Positions 1-8,564 of a DNA stretch of 64,000 nt are shown piece by piece. Below the pieces are notes generated by a model that was not told the DNA's origin, ran no database searches, and was given only the letters and a program-made list of their open reading frames with translations. Each line of letters opens with the position of its first letter. The first letter of the stretch is position 1. The translations under genes and the position numbers were made by a program. The stretch comes from Pseudanabaena sp. (lineage in GTDB: Bacteria > Cyanobacteriota > Cyanobacteriia > Pseudanabaenales > Pseudanabaenaceae): contig QBLS01000008.1 in assembly GCA_003249015.1 (NCBI GenBank), positions 62,001-126,000 on the forward strand. Direction: 5' to 3'.

Positions 1-30
1 TTTCCCAACCTAGCCCCTATTGAACTGTCT

Positions 31-1752
31 ATGTTTCAGCCAACTATCAATCCTAAATCTGAGTTTCGAGAGCGATGGAGCTTTGGGGACATCCTATTGC
101 CCTTAGCCTTAATTACGCTGATTTTTACGATTGTGCAGACTGCTAGCAAGTTTACAGGGGCTTATAATAGCGGCTATGTAATCAATCTATCTCTCAGCTA
201 TTTACCAAGTTACGCTGTGCAAACTCTAGTGAGAATGCTAGCGGCTTACTTGATTTCCCTATTATTTAGTTTGACCTATGCCTATATTGCCTATCGTTCC
301 GCTTTATGGTCAAAGATACTGATTCCTTTATTAGACATTCTCCAATCAATTCCTGTACTTTCATTTTTACCCGCAGTGGTTTTGGCTCTAGTGGGGCTTT
401 TCCCTGGACAGAGGTTAGGGATTGAAATTGCTTCCATCTTACTGATTTTTACAGGGATGACTTGGAATATGACCTTTAGCTTCTATCAATCTCTAACGAG
501 TATTCCTAAAGAATTGATTGAAGCTAGTCAAGTTTATGGGCTAGGTGGTTGGCAGAGATTTTGGACTATGGAGCTACCTTCAGGAGTGGTGGGCTTGGTA
601 TGGAATAGCGTCATGTCGGTAGCAGGGGGATGGTTTTTCTTGATGCAAACTGAATCTTTTACGCTTTCAAATCGTGACTTTACATTGCCAGGACTTGGTT
701 CTTTTTTGAGAGCCGCCGCAAATGCAGGAGATAATCTAGCAATTTTTAGTGGGCTAGCGGTTTTGATTGCCATCATTGCGACAATTGATTATTTGGTATG
801 GAGACCTTTGATTGCTTGGTCGGAGAAATTTAAGAATGAGACTGTTGAGGCGGCTCAAGTTCCAGAGTCAGTCGTTTTGGACTTCTTGAGGCGATCGCCA
901 ACAATGCGAATTATTAGCGATCGCCTGTTTAGTCCCATTGCCGAAGCTGTTAATAGCAGGCTCAGCCCCAAGCCATCGGTACCCATCAGGAATCAAACTG
1001 CAAAATATATGAACTGGCTGAATTGGCTAGTACTCGGGGTGGCGGGCTTTGTGGTCGTGAATGGCGTATTTAGGGCGATCGCCTTGTTGAGTACGATGCC
1101 ACTTAGTTCTTGGCAAAAAGTAGCGATCGGTGCTCTATTCACGGCTATTCGGGTGTTTATTGTTTTGATTATTTCCCTTATCATCACCGTTCCCATTGGC
1201 GTAACCATTGGGCGCAATCCAAAACTTGCTCAATTTCTCCAGCCGATTGTGCAGATTGCTGCTTCGGTTCCTGCGACCGCTCTCTTTCCAGTGCTATTAC
1301 TGTATTTAGGGAATATGGCTGGAGGCTTGGATATTGGCGCAGTAATTTTGATGACTTTAGGAAGTATGTGGTACATCCTTTTTAACGTAATTGCAGGAGC
1401 GCAAGCCATTCCCTCAGAGTTGTTTGAAGCGGCAAGGGTTTATAAACTTTCGCCTTGGCAGCGCTGGCGCACTCTCATCTTGCCAGGGATTTTTCCATAC
1501 CTTGTTACAGGGATCATTACAGCGGTTGGTGGCGCGTGGAATGCCAGTATTGCAGGTGAGTATATCAAGTTTCAAGGACGTGTGTTGACAGCAACAGGAC
1601 TAGGCTCAACTATTACTCAGGCTTCTGATGTGGGAGACTTCCCTCTGTTGTTAGCATCGACTATCGTGATGTCTCTGTTAGTAGTGGCGACAAATCGCTT
1701 AGTGTGGCGACCTCTCTATCATTTGGCACAAACCAAATATCAGCTTCAGTAA
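31..1752 (+). CDS. ABC transporter permease, two fused permease domains (NitT/TauT type)
   Basis: Membrane subunit of an importer, 573 residues. Two complete binding-protein-dependent permease domains lie in one chain. Each carries an EAA-type cytoplasmic loop that would dock the ATPase: one near residues 160-180 (EASQVYGLGGWQRF) and one near 463-485 (EAARVYKLSPWQRW). About ten or more hydrophobic segments are visible. Fused double permeases of this kind occur with nitrate/sulfonate/bicarbonate-like ATPases and binding proteins, but no such partner lies downstream and the region upstream is outside the window, so the substrate cannot be assigned. The ATG has no strong Shine-Dalgarno sequence, so the start is somewhat uncertain. 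A hairpin separates it from the convergent sufS. Confidence 0.88.
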   Translation: MFQPTINPKSEFRERWSFGDILLPLALITLIFTIVQTASKFTGAYNSGYVINLSLSYLPSYAVQTLVRMLAAYLISLLFSLTYAYIAYRSALWSKILIPLLDILQSIPVLSFLPAVVLALVGLFPGQRLGIEIASILLIFTGMTWNMTFSFYQSLTSIPKELIEASQVYGLGGWQRFWTMELPSGVVGLVWNSVMSVAGGWFFLMQTESFTLSNRDFTLPGLGSFLRAAANAGDNLAIFSGLAVLIAIIATIDYLVWRPLIAWSEKFKNETVEAAQVPESVVLDFLRRSPTMRIISDRLFSPIAEAVNSRLSPKPSVPIRNQTAKYMNWLNWLVLGVAGFVVVNGVFRAIALLSTMPLSSWQKVAIGALFTAIRVFIVLIISLIITVPIGVTIGRNPKLAQFLQPIVQIAASVPATALFPVLLLYLGNMAGGLDIGAVILMTLGSMWYILFNVIAGAQAIPSELFEAARVYKLSPWQRWRTLILPGIFPYLVTGIITAVGGAWNASIAGEYIKFQGRVLTATGLGSTITQASDVGDFPLLLASTIVMSLLVVATNRLVWRPLYHLAQTKYQLQ

Positions 1753-1770
1753 GTAGCTAGCTCACCATAA

Positions 1771-1828
1771 TTAAAATCTAGAAAGCTGTCCCGCCCGCGT
1801 AGCGGGTGGGACAGCTTTCTAGGTTTTA
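1771..1828. terminator. Long hairpin between convergent genes
   Basis: Inverted repeat with arms around AAGCTGTCCCGCCCGC and its near-complement, centred near position 1800. It lies between the 3' ends of the ABC permease and sufS and probably works as a bidirectional terminator. The left flank (AAGTAGCTAGCTCACCATAA) matches a repeat family also found at 3.2-3.4 kb and 42.1 kb, so it is probably a small mobile repeat used as a terminator. Confidence 0.6.
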
Positions 1829-1835
1829 AGGTTGC

Positions 1836-3086
1836 TTAAGCCATAACATCTTTAAAGAAGGAGATCGCATCTTTGAGGGAAGCGACAAAAGTATCGATTT
1901 CAGCCTTGGTGTTGTAGAAATAGACACTTGCCCTTGCTGTGCCGCTAATGCCTAAAAAGCGATGGAGTGGCTGAGTGCAGTGATGTCCTGAGCGGATAGC
2001 AATACCATCTTGATCAAGCATCGCGGCAAGATCATTGGCATGAATCCCATGGGCGATCGTGAAGGCGGCTAGACCAGCGCGGTTATGTCTGGGGCCATAA
2101 ACTTGAATATCAGGAATTTGATCAAGCTTATCCATCATGTATTCGATTAGTTCTTGTTCGTAGGCATGAATCTTATCCATACCGATCGCAGTTAAATAAT
2201 CCACCGCCGCACCGAGGGCGATCGCTTCTCCGATCGCAGGGGTTCCCGCCTCAAACTTGTGAGGTAAATCCGCATAGGTAGAGCTTTCTAAATATACATC
2301 GGCGATCATTTCCCCACCACCCATAAAAGGAGGCATTTCCAATAATAAGTCTCGCTTACCATAGAGAAATCCAATTCCAGTTGGGGCACACATTTTATGT
2401 CCCGAAGCCACTAACCAATCGCAGTCAAGCGCTTGCACATCTATCGGCATATGGGGAACACTCTGACAAGCATCAAGCAATACCTTTGCTCCCTGTGCAT
2501 GGGCGAGGGGAATCATCTCTTCCACAGGACTCACACAGCCAAGGGTATTGGAAACATGAATAATGGAAACAAGTTTAGTTTTGCTATTAAGTAAAGATTT
2601 GAATTGCTCTAAGCTAATCTCACCTGTAGCGGTTGGTTCCAAAAACTTTAAAATTGCCCCTGTCCGTTGCGAAATTAATTGCCAAGGTACAATATTACTG
2701 TGATGTTCCATTACAGAGAGAATTATTTCATCTCCAGCCTTTAGATTTGCCCATCCCCAAGTGTACGCGACGAGGTTGATCGCTTCACTAGCATTGCGGG
2801 TATAGATAATTTCTTGGGATGACTGAGCATTGATAAACTTGGCAACTTTATCTCGCGCTCCTTCGTAAGCATCGGTAGCTCTGGCGCTGAGTGTATGAGC
2901 GCCCCGATGCACATTGGCATTGTCATGCTCATAGTAATATTTCCATGCGGCAATGACGGATTTTGGCTTTTGAGAACTTGCGGCATTGTCAAAGTAAATT
3001 AGAGGTTTACCGTTTACTTCTTGATTTAAAATTGCAAAATCTGCTCTGACCTGATCTGCCAGAGTCTTTTCATAGGTTAATGTCAT
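1836..3086 (-). CDS. sufS: Cysteine desulfurase SufS
   Basis: PLP-dependent group II cysteine desulfurase, 416 residues, which mobilises sulfur from cysteine for Fe-S cluster assembly by the Suf system. The PLP lysine lies in the [17 protein letters not shown] segment. The persulfide cysteine lies in [12 protein letters not shown] near the C-terminus. Other family signatures are [11 protein letters not shown] at the N-terminus and [13 protein letters not shown]. Length is normal for the family. In many cyanobacteria it follows sufBCD, but none of those genes is in the 390 nt upstream or beyond, so here it appears to be transcribed alone. Confidence 0.95.
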   Translation of the reverse strand: MTLTYEKTLADQVRADFAILNQEVNGKPLIYFDNAASSQKPKSVIAAWKYYYEHDNANVHRGAHTLSARATDAYEGARDKVAKFINAQSSQEIIYTRNASEAINLVAYTWGWANLKAGDEIILSVMEHHSNIVPWQLISQRTGAILKFLEPTATGEISLEQFKSLLNSKTKLVSIIHVSNTLGCVSPVEEMIPLAHAQGAKVLLDACQSVPHMPIDVQALDCDWLVASGHKMCAPTGIGFLYGKRDLLLEMPPFMGGGEMIADVYLESSTYADLPHKFEAGTPAIGEAIALGAAVDYLTAIGMDKIHAYEQELIEYMMDKLDQIPDIQVYGPRHNRAGLAAFTIAHGIHANDLAAMLDQDGIAIRSGHHCTQPLHRFLGISGTARASVYFYNTKAEIDTFVASLKDAISFFKDVMA

Positions 3087-3221
3087 TGGGATTGCTAAGT
3101 TTTAATACCATAACTGCTATTTGCATCTTAACAGCTAGTGCTGAGTTTCGTGTTTAGGGTTTCAGCTCTGCCCAGCAATAGCTTTTAACTCTAAATTATG
3201 CTTAGCTACTTACAGGCAAGT

Positions 3222-3325
3222 TAAGTAATGTAGCTAGGCACAATTAAAAACTAAAGCTAAAACCTGTGGCGCACGCGCAGAAAGTGCCACAGGTTTTAGG
3301 ATTTTATATGTTAATTGCGAGTAAG
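3222..3325. repeat. Palindromic element, AAGTAGCT family, copy A
   Basis: Core hairpin 3258-3270/3286-3298 (TAAAACCTGTGGC and complement) flanked by outer arms GTAGCTAGGCACAATTAAAA and a diverged complement ending ..GTAGCTAG. It occupies the 393-nt gap upstream of the haemagglutinin gene together with the next element. No gene was seen in this gap. Confidence 0.6.
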
Positions 3326-3432
3326 TAGCTAGTCATAAGTAAACTAAAAACCGAAGATGCTGTTCCGCCCGCGTAGCGGGCGGAACAGCATCTGGGTTTA
3401 GGGTTTAATTAAGTTGAGCTACTTAGTTACTT
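3322..3432. repeat. Palindromic element, AAGTAGCT family, copy B
   Basis: Perfect 18-bp stem 3355-3372/3376-3393 with a 3-nt loop. Outer arms resemble GTAAGTAGCTAGTCATAAG and the complement of GAGCTACTTAGTTACTT. It is adjacent to copy A and has the same core (CCGCCCGCGTAGCGGG) as the hairpin at 1.8 kb. Confidence 0.6.
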
Positions 3433-3479
3433 ATTCTGCCAAATGTACAAATCTTAGTTGTTAAAGATTCGGAGAGAAA

Positions 3480-5993
3480 GTGTTTAAGAATTCCCAAGAT
3501 TGGCTCACTTTTCTATCTTTACTTAACTTTGCGAGTCTGCTTATTCCCCAGTCTCTGCAAGCACAGGCGATCGCTGATCAGACAACTAACACAGCGATCA
3601 TTCAAAATCTTAATATTCAAGGACTGTCTAGCGATCTAGTGGAAGCTGGCACTTTGCGGGGAAATAATCTATTTCATAGTTTTAATGAATTGAACGTAGC
3701 GGCAAATCGTGGACTTTTCTTTAGCAATCCTGCCAATGTAAACAACATTTTTACGCGCGTAACAGGTGGTAGTTCTTCAAATATTTTAGGAAGATTAGGA
3801 GTCTTAGGTAATGCGAATTTATTTTTGTTAAATCCTAATGGAATTCTTTTTGGAGAGAATTCTAGTTTAGCCTTGAATGGCTCTCTGTATGTCACAACTG
3901 GCGATCGCCTGCGTTTTGCTGATGGCACAACCTTTAGTGCGGCTAATCCCGAATCATCAAATCTATTGACTTCTAGTATTCCCATTGGGCTAGGCTTTAC
4001 GTCGGGTAATTCTGGGACAATTACGGTGCGATCGCAAGCAAGCCCGATTTTTCCATTACCCTTACCAACCGAAGTTACTGAGACCTTGAGACCTATCTCA
4101 GGTTTGATACTATTACCGACTGCCACATTAGCCCTGATTGGTAGCTCAATCAACTTTGAAAAACAAGCGTCGGTTATTGTACTAGGCGGAAAAGTTGGTC
4201 TTGGTGCGGTACTTAGCGGTGAAGTGAAGTTAACGCCTACTAACAATAAATTTGCCATCTCTTACGATAACGTTAATCAATTTGGCAATATAAAAATGTC
4301 CGACAATTCAAGTATTAATAATATTGGACAGATTGAAGGAGATATAGAGATTGTTGGCGATCGCTTGAGCATACTAGATAAGAGTTTGATCCTAACTGGT
4401 TCTGTAGGAAGTTTATTTAGTGGTAGAATCTCATTGCAAGCCAATCAATTAATTGAATTAATCGGCTCTAATAATTTCGCTCAGTCAGTAGAATTACTCA
4501 CGTCAAGCAGACCAAATTCATCAAATATAAATGGATTGATAAGTTTTAGTAATAGTAACGTTAATGGAGGAGATATAATTATTAAAACTCCAGTTTTAAA
4601 TATCTCGAATAGTTCATTCATAGTCTCCTCTATTCTTTCGAGTGGTAGAGCGGGTAATATCAGCATTAATGCTCCACAGTCAGTTACGGTTGATGTAGGT
4701 GCAATTTTTAGTGGCACACCTCCTACGTCTGCGGGTTCATCCGCCAACATAAATATAGAAACAGGAAAATTGACTGCCATTAATAATGGCATCATTTCAA
4801 CTACTAATTTGGGATTTGGAATAGACAGTGGTGATGTATCTGTGAATGCTACAGAATCGGTGAGAATAGTTGGGAGAAGACCTATTCTTGCAGCGGGTTT
4901 CATTCAAGTTACTTCTGGACTGATCACTACTAGCTTCAATAGCTCAAACTCAGGAAATATCCGTGTAAATACTCCATTTCTGTCACTCCAAGATGGCGGA
5001 GTACTCACAACTGACACGCAAGGTAGTGGTCAAGGTGGAAACGTGACTGTCAAAGCTAATCGCATTGAATTGTCGGGAATTGACCCTAGCAATCAATTTC
5101 CTAGCGCCATCATTGCTCTTGCTAGGCAGGGTTCTACAGGCAATGGGGGAAATATTAACGTGAGCGCTAAGGAGATTAGTATCCAAAATTTAGCGACTGT
5201 GAGCGTGGCTAGTTTTGGAATTGGCAATGCTGGGAATTTAAAAATTGCAGCCAACCAGATTCGTTTAGCGGAGAATGCTAGTATTCTGGCGGCTAGTGCC
5301 TTGGGTGATGGTGGTAATATCGATTTGCGAATTGGAGATTCCTTGCTTCTTCGTGATCGCAGTCAGATTTTGACTTCTTCCGCAGGAAATGGCAATGGGG
5401 GGAATGTTGCGATTAATTCAGGAACGATAATTGGGCTGGACAATAGCCAAATTAATGCCAATGCCTTCAGGGGGCGCGGTGGCAATATTCAAATTAATAC
5501 TGATGGTCTATTTTTCTCGCCAAATAGTAGTATTTCGGCTAGTTCAGAGATCGGGGTCAGCGGTAATATATCAATTTCCAGTCTTGATATTTCTTCTAGA
5601 AATGCATTGATATTACCCTTAGAGAGCTTTATTCAAGTCGATGCGATCGTTGCCAATAGTTGCTTAGCAAATCGCAATTCAACTCAGGGCAGTTTTGTGG
5701 TTACGGGCTCAGGCGGGCTTCCTGCTAGCCCGTATGATCTTTTAACAGCCGAATACTCCACAACATCAATTCAGCCTATTTCTGGTTCTCCATCTTCGGC
5801 TAACTCCGCCAGTGACGCTCCTAAGGATGCGACTAATCCATCCCTTAAAAGAACGGCTAAAGCTCGTCAAGAATGGAAGTTAGGCGATCCAGTCATAGAA
5901 GTGAGAGATCTAGCAAGGTCGAGCAGTGGTGAAGTTTTACCAGTGATTACCTATGCAGATGCTGATGCGTTAGGCTGTTTTAAAAATAAATAG
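3480..5993 (+). CDS. TpsA-like filamentous haemagglutinin-type secreted protein
   Basis: An 837-residue exported protein. GTG start with GGAGAG just upstream. A signal peptide (about residues 1-30, ending near LQAQA) is followed by the two-partner secretion domain (about 45-160) with the typical LFLLNPNGILFGENS motif. The middle (roughly 270-690) is a run of imperfect beta-helix repeats of the form GGNIxI and GNGGNVxV, rich in Asn, Ser and Gly. The C-terminal part has VANSCLANR and a GSFVVTGSGGLP segment common in cyanobacterial members. Secretion would need a TpsB outer-membrane partner, which is not in the window. The cargo function (adhesion, surface coat) is unknown. Confidence 0.85.
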   Translation: MFKNSQDWLTFLSLLNFASLLIPQSLQAQAIADQTTNTAIIQNLNIQGLSSDLVEAGTLRGNNLFHSFNELNVAANRGLFFSNPANVNNIFTRVTGGSSSNILGRLGVLGNANLFLLNPNGILFGENSSLALNGSLYVTTGDRLRFADGTTFSAANPESSNLLTSSIPIGLGFTSGNSGTITVRSQASPIFPLPLPTEVTETLRPISGLILLPTATLALIGSSINFEKQASVIVLGGKVGLGAVLSGEVKLTPTNNKFAISYDNVNQFGNIKMSDNSSINNIGQIEGDIEIVGDRLSILDKSLILTGSVGSLFSGRISLQANQLIELIGSNNFAQSVELLTSSRPNSSNINGLISFSNSNVNGGDIIIKTPVLNISNSSFIVSSILSSGRAGNISINAPQSVTVDVGAIFSGTPPTSAGSSANINIETGKLTAINNGIISTTNLGFGIDSGDVSVNATESVRIVGRRPILAAGFIQVTSGLITTSFNSSNSGNIRVNTPFLSLQDGGVLTTDTQGSGQGGNVTVKANRIELSGIDPSNQFPSAIIALARQGSTGNGGNINVSAKEISIQNLATVSVASFGIGNAGNLKIAANQIRLAENASILAASALGDGGNIDLRIGDSLLLRDRSQILTSSAGNGNGGNVAINSGTIIGLDNSQINANAFRGRGGNIQINTDGLFFSPNSSISASSEIGVSGNISISSLDISSRNALILPLESFIQVDAIVANSCLANRNSTQGSFVVTGSGGLPASPYDLLTAEYSTTSIQPISGSPSSANSASDAPKDATNPSLKRTAKARQEWKLGDPVIEVRDLARSSSGEVLPVITYADADALGCFKNK

Positions 5994-5994
5994 C

Positions 5995-6074
5995 GAGTTG
6001 TGGCGCTTCGCGCCACAACTCATAAAACCCAAGAGATTAATGGCGGCGCAAAGAGCCGCCATTAATCTCTTGGG
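5995..6074. repeat. Two adjacent perfect hairpins
   Basis: The first stem, 5995-6006/6010-6021, is GAGTTGTGGCGC with its complement. The second stem, 6028-6047/6055-6074, is a 20-bp perfect arm starting CCCAAGAGATTAATGG. They follow the haemagglutinin stop codon by two bases and probably end its transcript. Confidence 0.65.
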
Positions 6075-6106
6075 TAGTTATTCTTTATCTAGTTCAGGAG
6101 ATCATT

Positions 6107-6454
6107 ATGAACTCTTATCAAAATTATTCAGCTTTAATCAGCGAGTTATCACAACAATTAGATTTATTACAAAGTGCGATCGCAATTTGTAATGAACTCG
6201 CCCCAAACTTAGTCAAGGATTGGCAGCGATCGCATGGAGAAATTCAGGAGTTTTTTCAATCCCAAATTGTGAATACCAGCATAGAAATAACATCCCATGA
6301 TTTGTCTGTGCAAGTGGAAATTGATAAGCAACTGAAAATGTTAGGTGTGGATTTGACTATGCTGCAAACTGCTCGTAATCCTGACACTTGGCAAAAGCGA
6401 CATCAACAAGCCTGCGATCGCCTAACTAGGTTGCAGCGCTACTGCGAAATGTGA
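6107..6454 (+). CDS. PatD-like protein (heterocyst-frequency protein family)
   Basis: A 115-residue, mostly helical, soluble protein. The central FFQSQIVN segment and the C-terminal pattern KQLKMLGVDLTMLQTARNP followed by RxxQACDRLTRLQRYCEM resemble the PatD family, from memory of family members (L..D..FLQ.AR, then a closing RL..L..YC). In Anabaena PatD tunes heterocyst frequency. Homologues exist in cyanobacteria without heterocysts, where the role is unknown. A strong ATG follows TTCAGGAGATCATT. It stands alone between hairpins. Assignment is by motif memory only. Confidence 0.6.
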   Translation: MNSYQNYSALISELSQQLDLLQSAIAICNELAPNLVKDWQRSHGEIQEFFQSQIVNTSIEITSHDLSVQVEIDKQLKMLGVDLTMLQTARNPDTWQKRHQQACDRLTRLQRYCEM

Positions 6455-6467
6455 CTTCTAAATCCAG

Positions 6468-6512
6468 AAAAAAATTTGACAGCGATGCTTTGCATCGCTG
6501 TCAAATTTTTTT
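6468..6512. terminator. Hairpin terminator after patD-like gene
   Basis: Perfect 21-bp stem 6468-6488/6492-6512 with a 3-nt loop. The right arm ends in a run of T, fitting a Rho-independent terminator on the + strand. Confidence 0.7.
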
Positions 6513-6571
6513 GATGGTTCGTTTGATGGACAATTTCTATAGGGTTTATTTTAAGACAGCATACCCTTACT

Positions 6572-6586
6572 ATATCTAATAGATAT
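6572..6586. promoter_or_regulatory. Possible LysR-type operator upstream of ndhF
   Basis: Perfect dyad ATATCT-AAT-AGATAT, 37 nt upstream of the ndhF start in an AT-rich leader. Its T-N11-A geometry suits LysR-type regulators, and NdhR/CcmR of this class controls CO2-uptake NDH-1 operons in several cyanobacteria. The link to that regulator is inference. Confidence 0.35.
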
Positions 6587-6622
6587 TAAGATAAACATAG
6601 TAAAAACTCTATAGAATAATCA

Positions 6623-8494
6623 ATGATCCTAGAAACAGCTTGGTTACTTCCTTGCTACGGCTTGCTAGGCGCAGGGCTAACACTTCCTTGGTCACTCAGG
6701 ATAGTGCGGCAAACTGGTCCCCGCCCTGCCGTTTACTTAAATATGTTGATGACCTTCTTGGCTCTAGTGCATAGCTGTTGGTTATTAACCTCAGTTTGGG
6801 GCGCTCCCGCTCAGCAGTTTGAGTTTACTTGGTTTCATTCCCTTGACTTGACCATTGGCTGCTCTTTAGAGATTTCCACAATCAGCGCAGGTGCATCAGT
6901 GTTGATTGCCACCATGAGCTTGATTTCTCAAGTCTACGGACTAGGATCATTGGAGACTGACTGGGCGATCGCCAGATTTTGTGCGCTAATTGGCTTTTTT
7001 GAGGCAGCGATCACAGGCATAGCCTTTAGTGATTCATTGTTTTTTAGCTACGCTTTACTAGAAATGCTGACCCTCTCCACCTATTTATTAGTGGGCTTTT
7101 GGTATGCTCAGCCCCTCGTTGTGACAGCAGCAAGGGACGCATTTTGGACAAAGCGAGTTGGTGATTTGTTCTTGTTAATGGCAGTTGTGGCTCTTGCCAA
7201 TCTCACCGATAGCCTTAATTTTTCCGATCTCAAAGTATGGGCAAATGCCCCAGAAACGATCGCCTACTTTGCCGATCATCAACAGTTTGGTACTTTGCTG
7301 GGACTAGCCCTCATTGCAGGCCCCCTTGGTAAATGTGCTCAATTCCCCTTGCACCTGTGGCTAGATGAGGCGATGGAGGGTCCCAACCCTGCTTCAATTT
7401 TGCGAAATTCTGTCGTAGTGGGTGCGGGAGCCTATGTTTTGATTAAGTTTCAGCCCGTCCTGTCCCTATTTCCTGTCGCCTCTGAAGTGTCGGTAATTTT
7501 AGGTGCAATCACGGCGATCGGTGCTTCTTTGGTCGCGATCGCCCAAATTGATATGAAACGCGCCCTGTCTCACTCCACTAGCGCTTACTTGGGATTAGTG
7601 TTTATTGCCGTGGGAATGCAGCAGTCTGAGCTGGCTCTAGGAATTTTACTTAGCCATGGTCTTAGCAAGTCCTTGCTTTTCCTGAGTTCAGGAGCAGTGA
7701 TGATGACCACAGTGACTCAAGATCTCACGGAAATGGGCGGGATCAAAACCCGTATGCCCGCGACTTTGGTTGCATTTATCGTTGGTTCTCTCGGCTTGGT
7801 GGCTCTAGTTCCCTTTGGTGGATTTTGGACAATGTTGCGCTGGGAAGAAACCTTCTGGAATAGTCAGCCTTGGCTAGTTGCGATCGCCTTACTGGTCAAT
7901 AGCATCACCGCTTTTGGGCTAATGCGGCTCTTTGCCCTCGTGTTCTTGGGTGTTCCTCAGCCCAAAACTCGCCGTACCCCTGAAGTCGGTTGGCAAGTAG
8001 CCCTACCCCTAGTTTCCCTGACGATTATTACCTTGCTTGTGCCGATCCTGTTGCCCTCATGGGAATTTGTAGACATTGACCTAGATACTGTCGATATCTG
8101 GGGAACTGCGGTTCTTGCCGCTTCGGGATTACTAGGATTTGGATTAGGTGCATATATCTACGCTAAACCTTATGAATCGGGAAGCTCGGTATCAATGCCA
8201 CCATTGGTCACAAGACGCGCTTGGAAGGCAGTGCAAGACTTACTAGCCTACGATCTTTATGTACAGGCTATCTACAAATACACGGTGGTTTTGATTGTAG
8301 GTGGCGGTGCCAAAGTGCTCACTTGGGTTGATCGTTATTTAGTTGACGGTTCCGTTAATTTTGTCGGATTCGCTTCTATCTTTAGTGGTGAGAGCTTGAA
8401 GTACACCATTACGGGACGCTTGCAGCAGTACGTTTTGACAATTGTAGTTGGCTTAATTCTGATTGGATTTGCAGCTTTTTATGGATTGAAATAG
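6623..8494 (+). CDS. ndhF: NAD(P)H-quinone oxidoreductase subunit NdhF, CO2-uptake (NdhF3/F4) type
   Basis: A 623-residue thylakoid membrane subunit of the NDH-1 complex with many transmembrane helices and the proton-antiporter domain. Motifs include CAQFPLHLWLDEAMEGPNPAS and the QIDMKRALSHSTSAYLGLVF helix. The N-terminal region (RIVRQTGPRPAVYLN, GCSLEISTISAGASVLI) resembles the F3/F4 forms of the CO2-hydrating NDH-1S complexes rather than respiratory NdhF1. The ndhF-ndhD order with a 70-nt gap also fits that operon. Whether it is the inducible (F3) or constitutive (F4) form cannot be decided, because no cup gene follows. Confidence 0.88.
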   Translation: MILETAWLLPCYGLLGAGLTLPWSLRIVRQTGPRPAVYLNMLMTFLALVHSCWLLTSVWGAPAQQFEFTWFHSLDLTIGCSLEISTISAGASVLIATMSLISQVYGLGSLETDWAIARFCALIGFFEAAITGIAFSDSLFFSYALLEMLTLSTYLLVGFWYAQPLVVTAARDAFWTKRVGDLFLLMAVVALANLTDSLNFSDLKVWANAPETIAYFADHQQFGTLLGLALIAGPLGKCAQFPLHLWLDEAMEGPNPASILRNSVVVGAGAYVLIKFQPVLSLFPVASEVSVILGAITAIGASLVAIAQIDMKRALSHSTSAYLGLVFIAVGMQQSELALGILLSHGLSKSLLFLSSGAVMMTTVTQDLTEMGGIKTRMPATLVAFIVGSLGLVALVPFGGFWTMLRWEETFWNSQPWLVAIALLVNSITAFGLMRLFALVFLGVPQPKTRRTPEVGWQVALPLVSLTIITLLVPILLPSWEFVDIDLDTVDIWGTAVLAASGLLGFGLGAYIYAKPYESGSSVSMPPLVTRRAWKAVQDLLAYDLYVQAIYKYTVVLIVGGGAKVLTWVDRYLVDGSVNFVGFASIFSGESLKYTITGRLQQYVLTIVVGLILIGFAAFYGLK

Positions 8495-8564
8495 TTACAG
8501 CGGCAGTCAGGATGCCTTTTCTACATGGCTATAAAACAAATTTAATAATTATCCTTAATAAATT

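Noticed and set aside
3674-4258. 194-residue antisense frame inside the haemagglutinin gene
   Set aside because: Opposite-strand shadow of a repeat-rich coding sequence; no ribosome site or domain.
5998-6192. 64-residue frame after the haemagglutinin gene
   Set aside because: Made of two palindromes and the out-of-frame start of the PatD-like gene.
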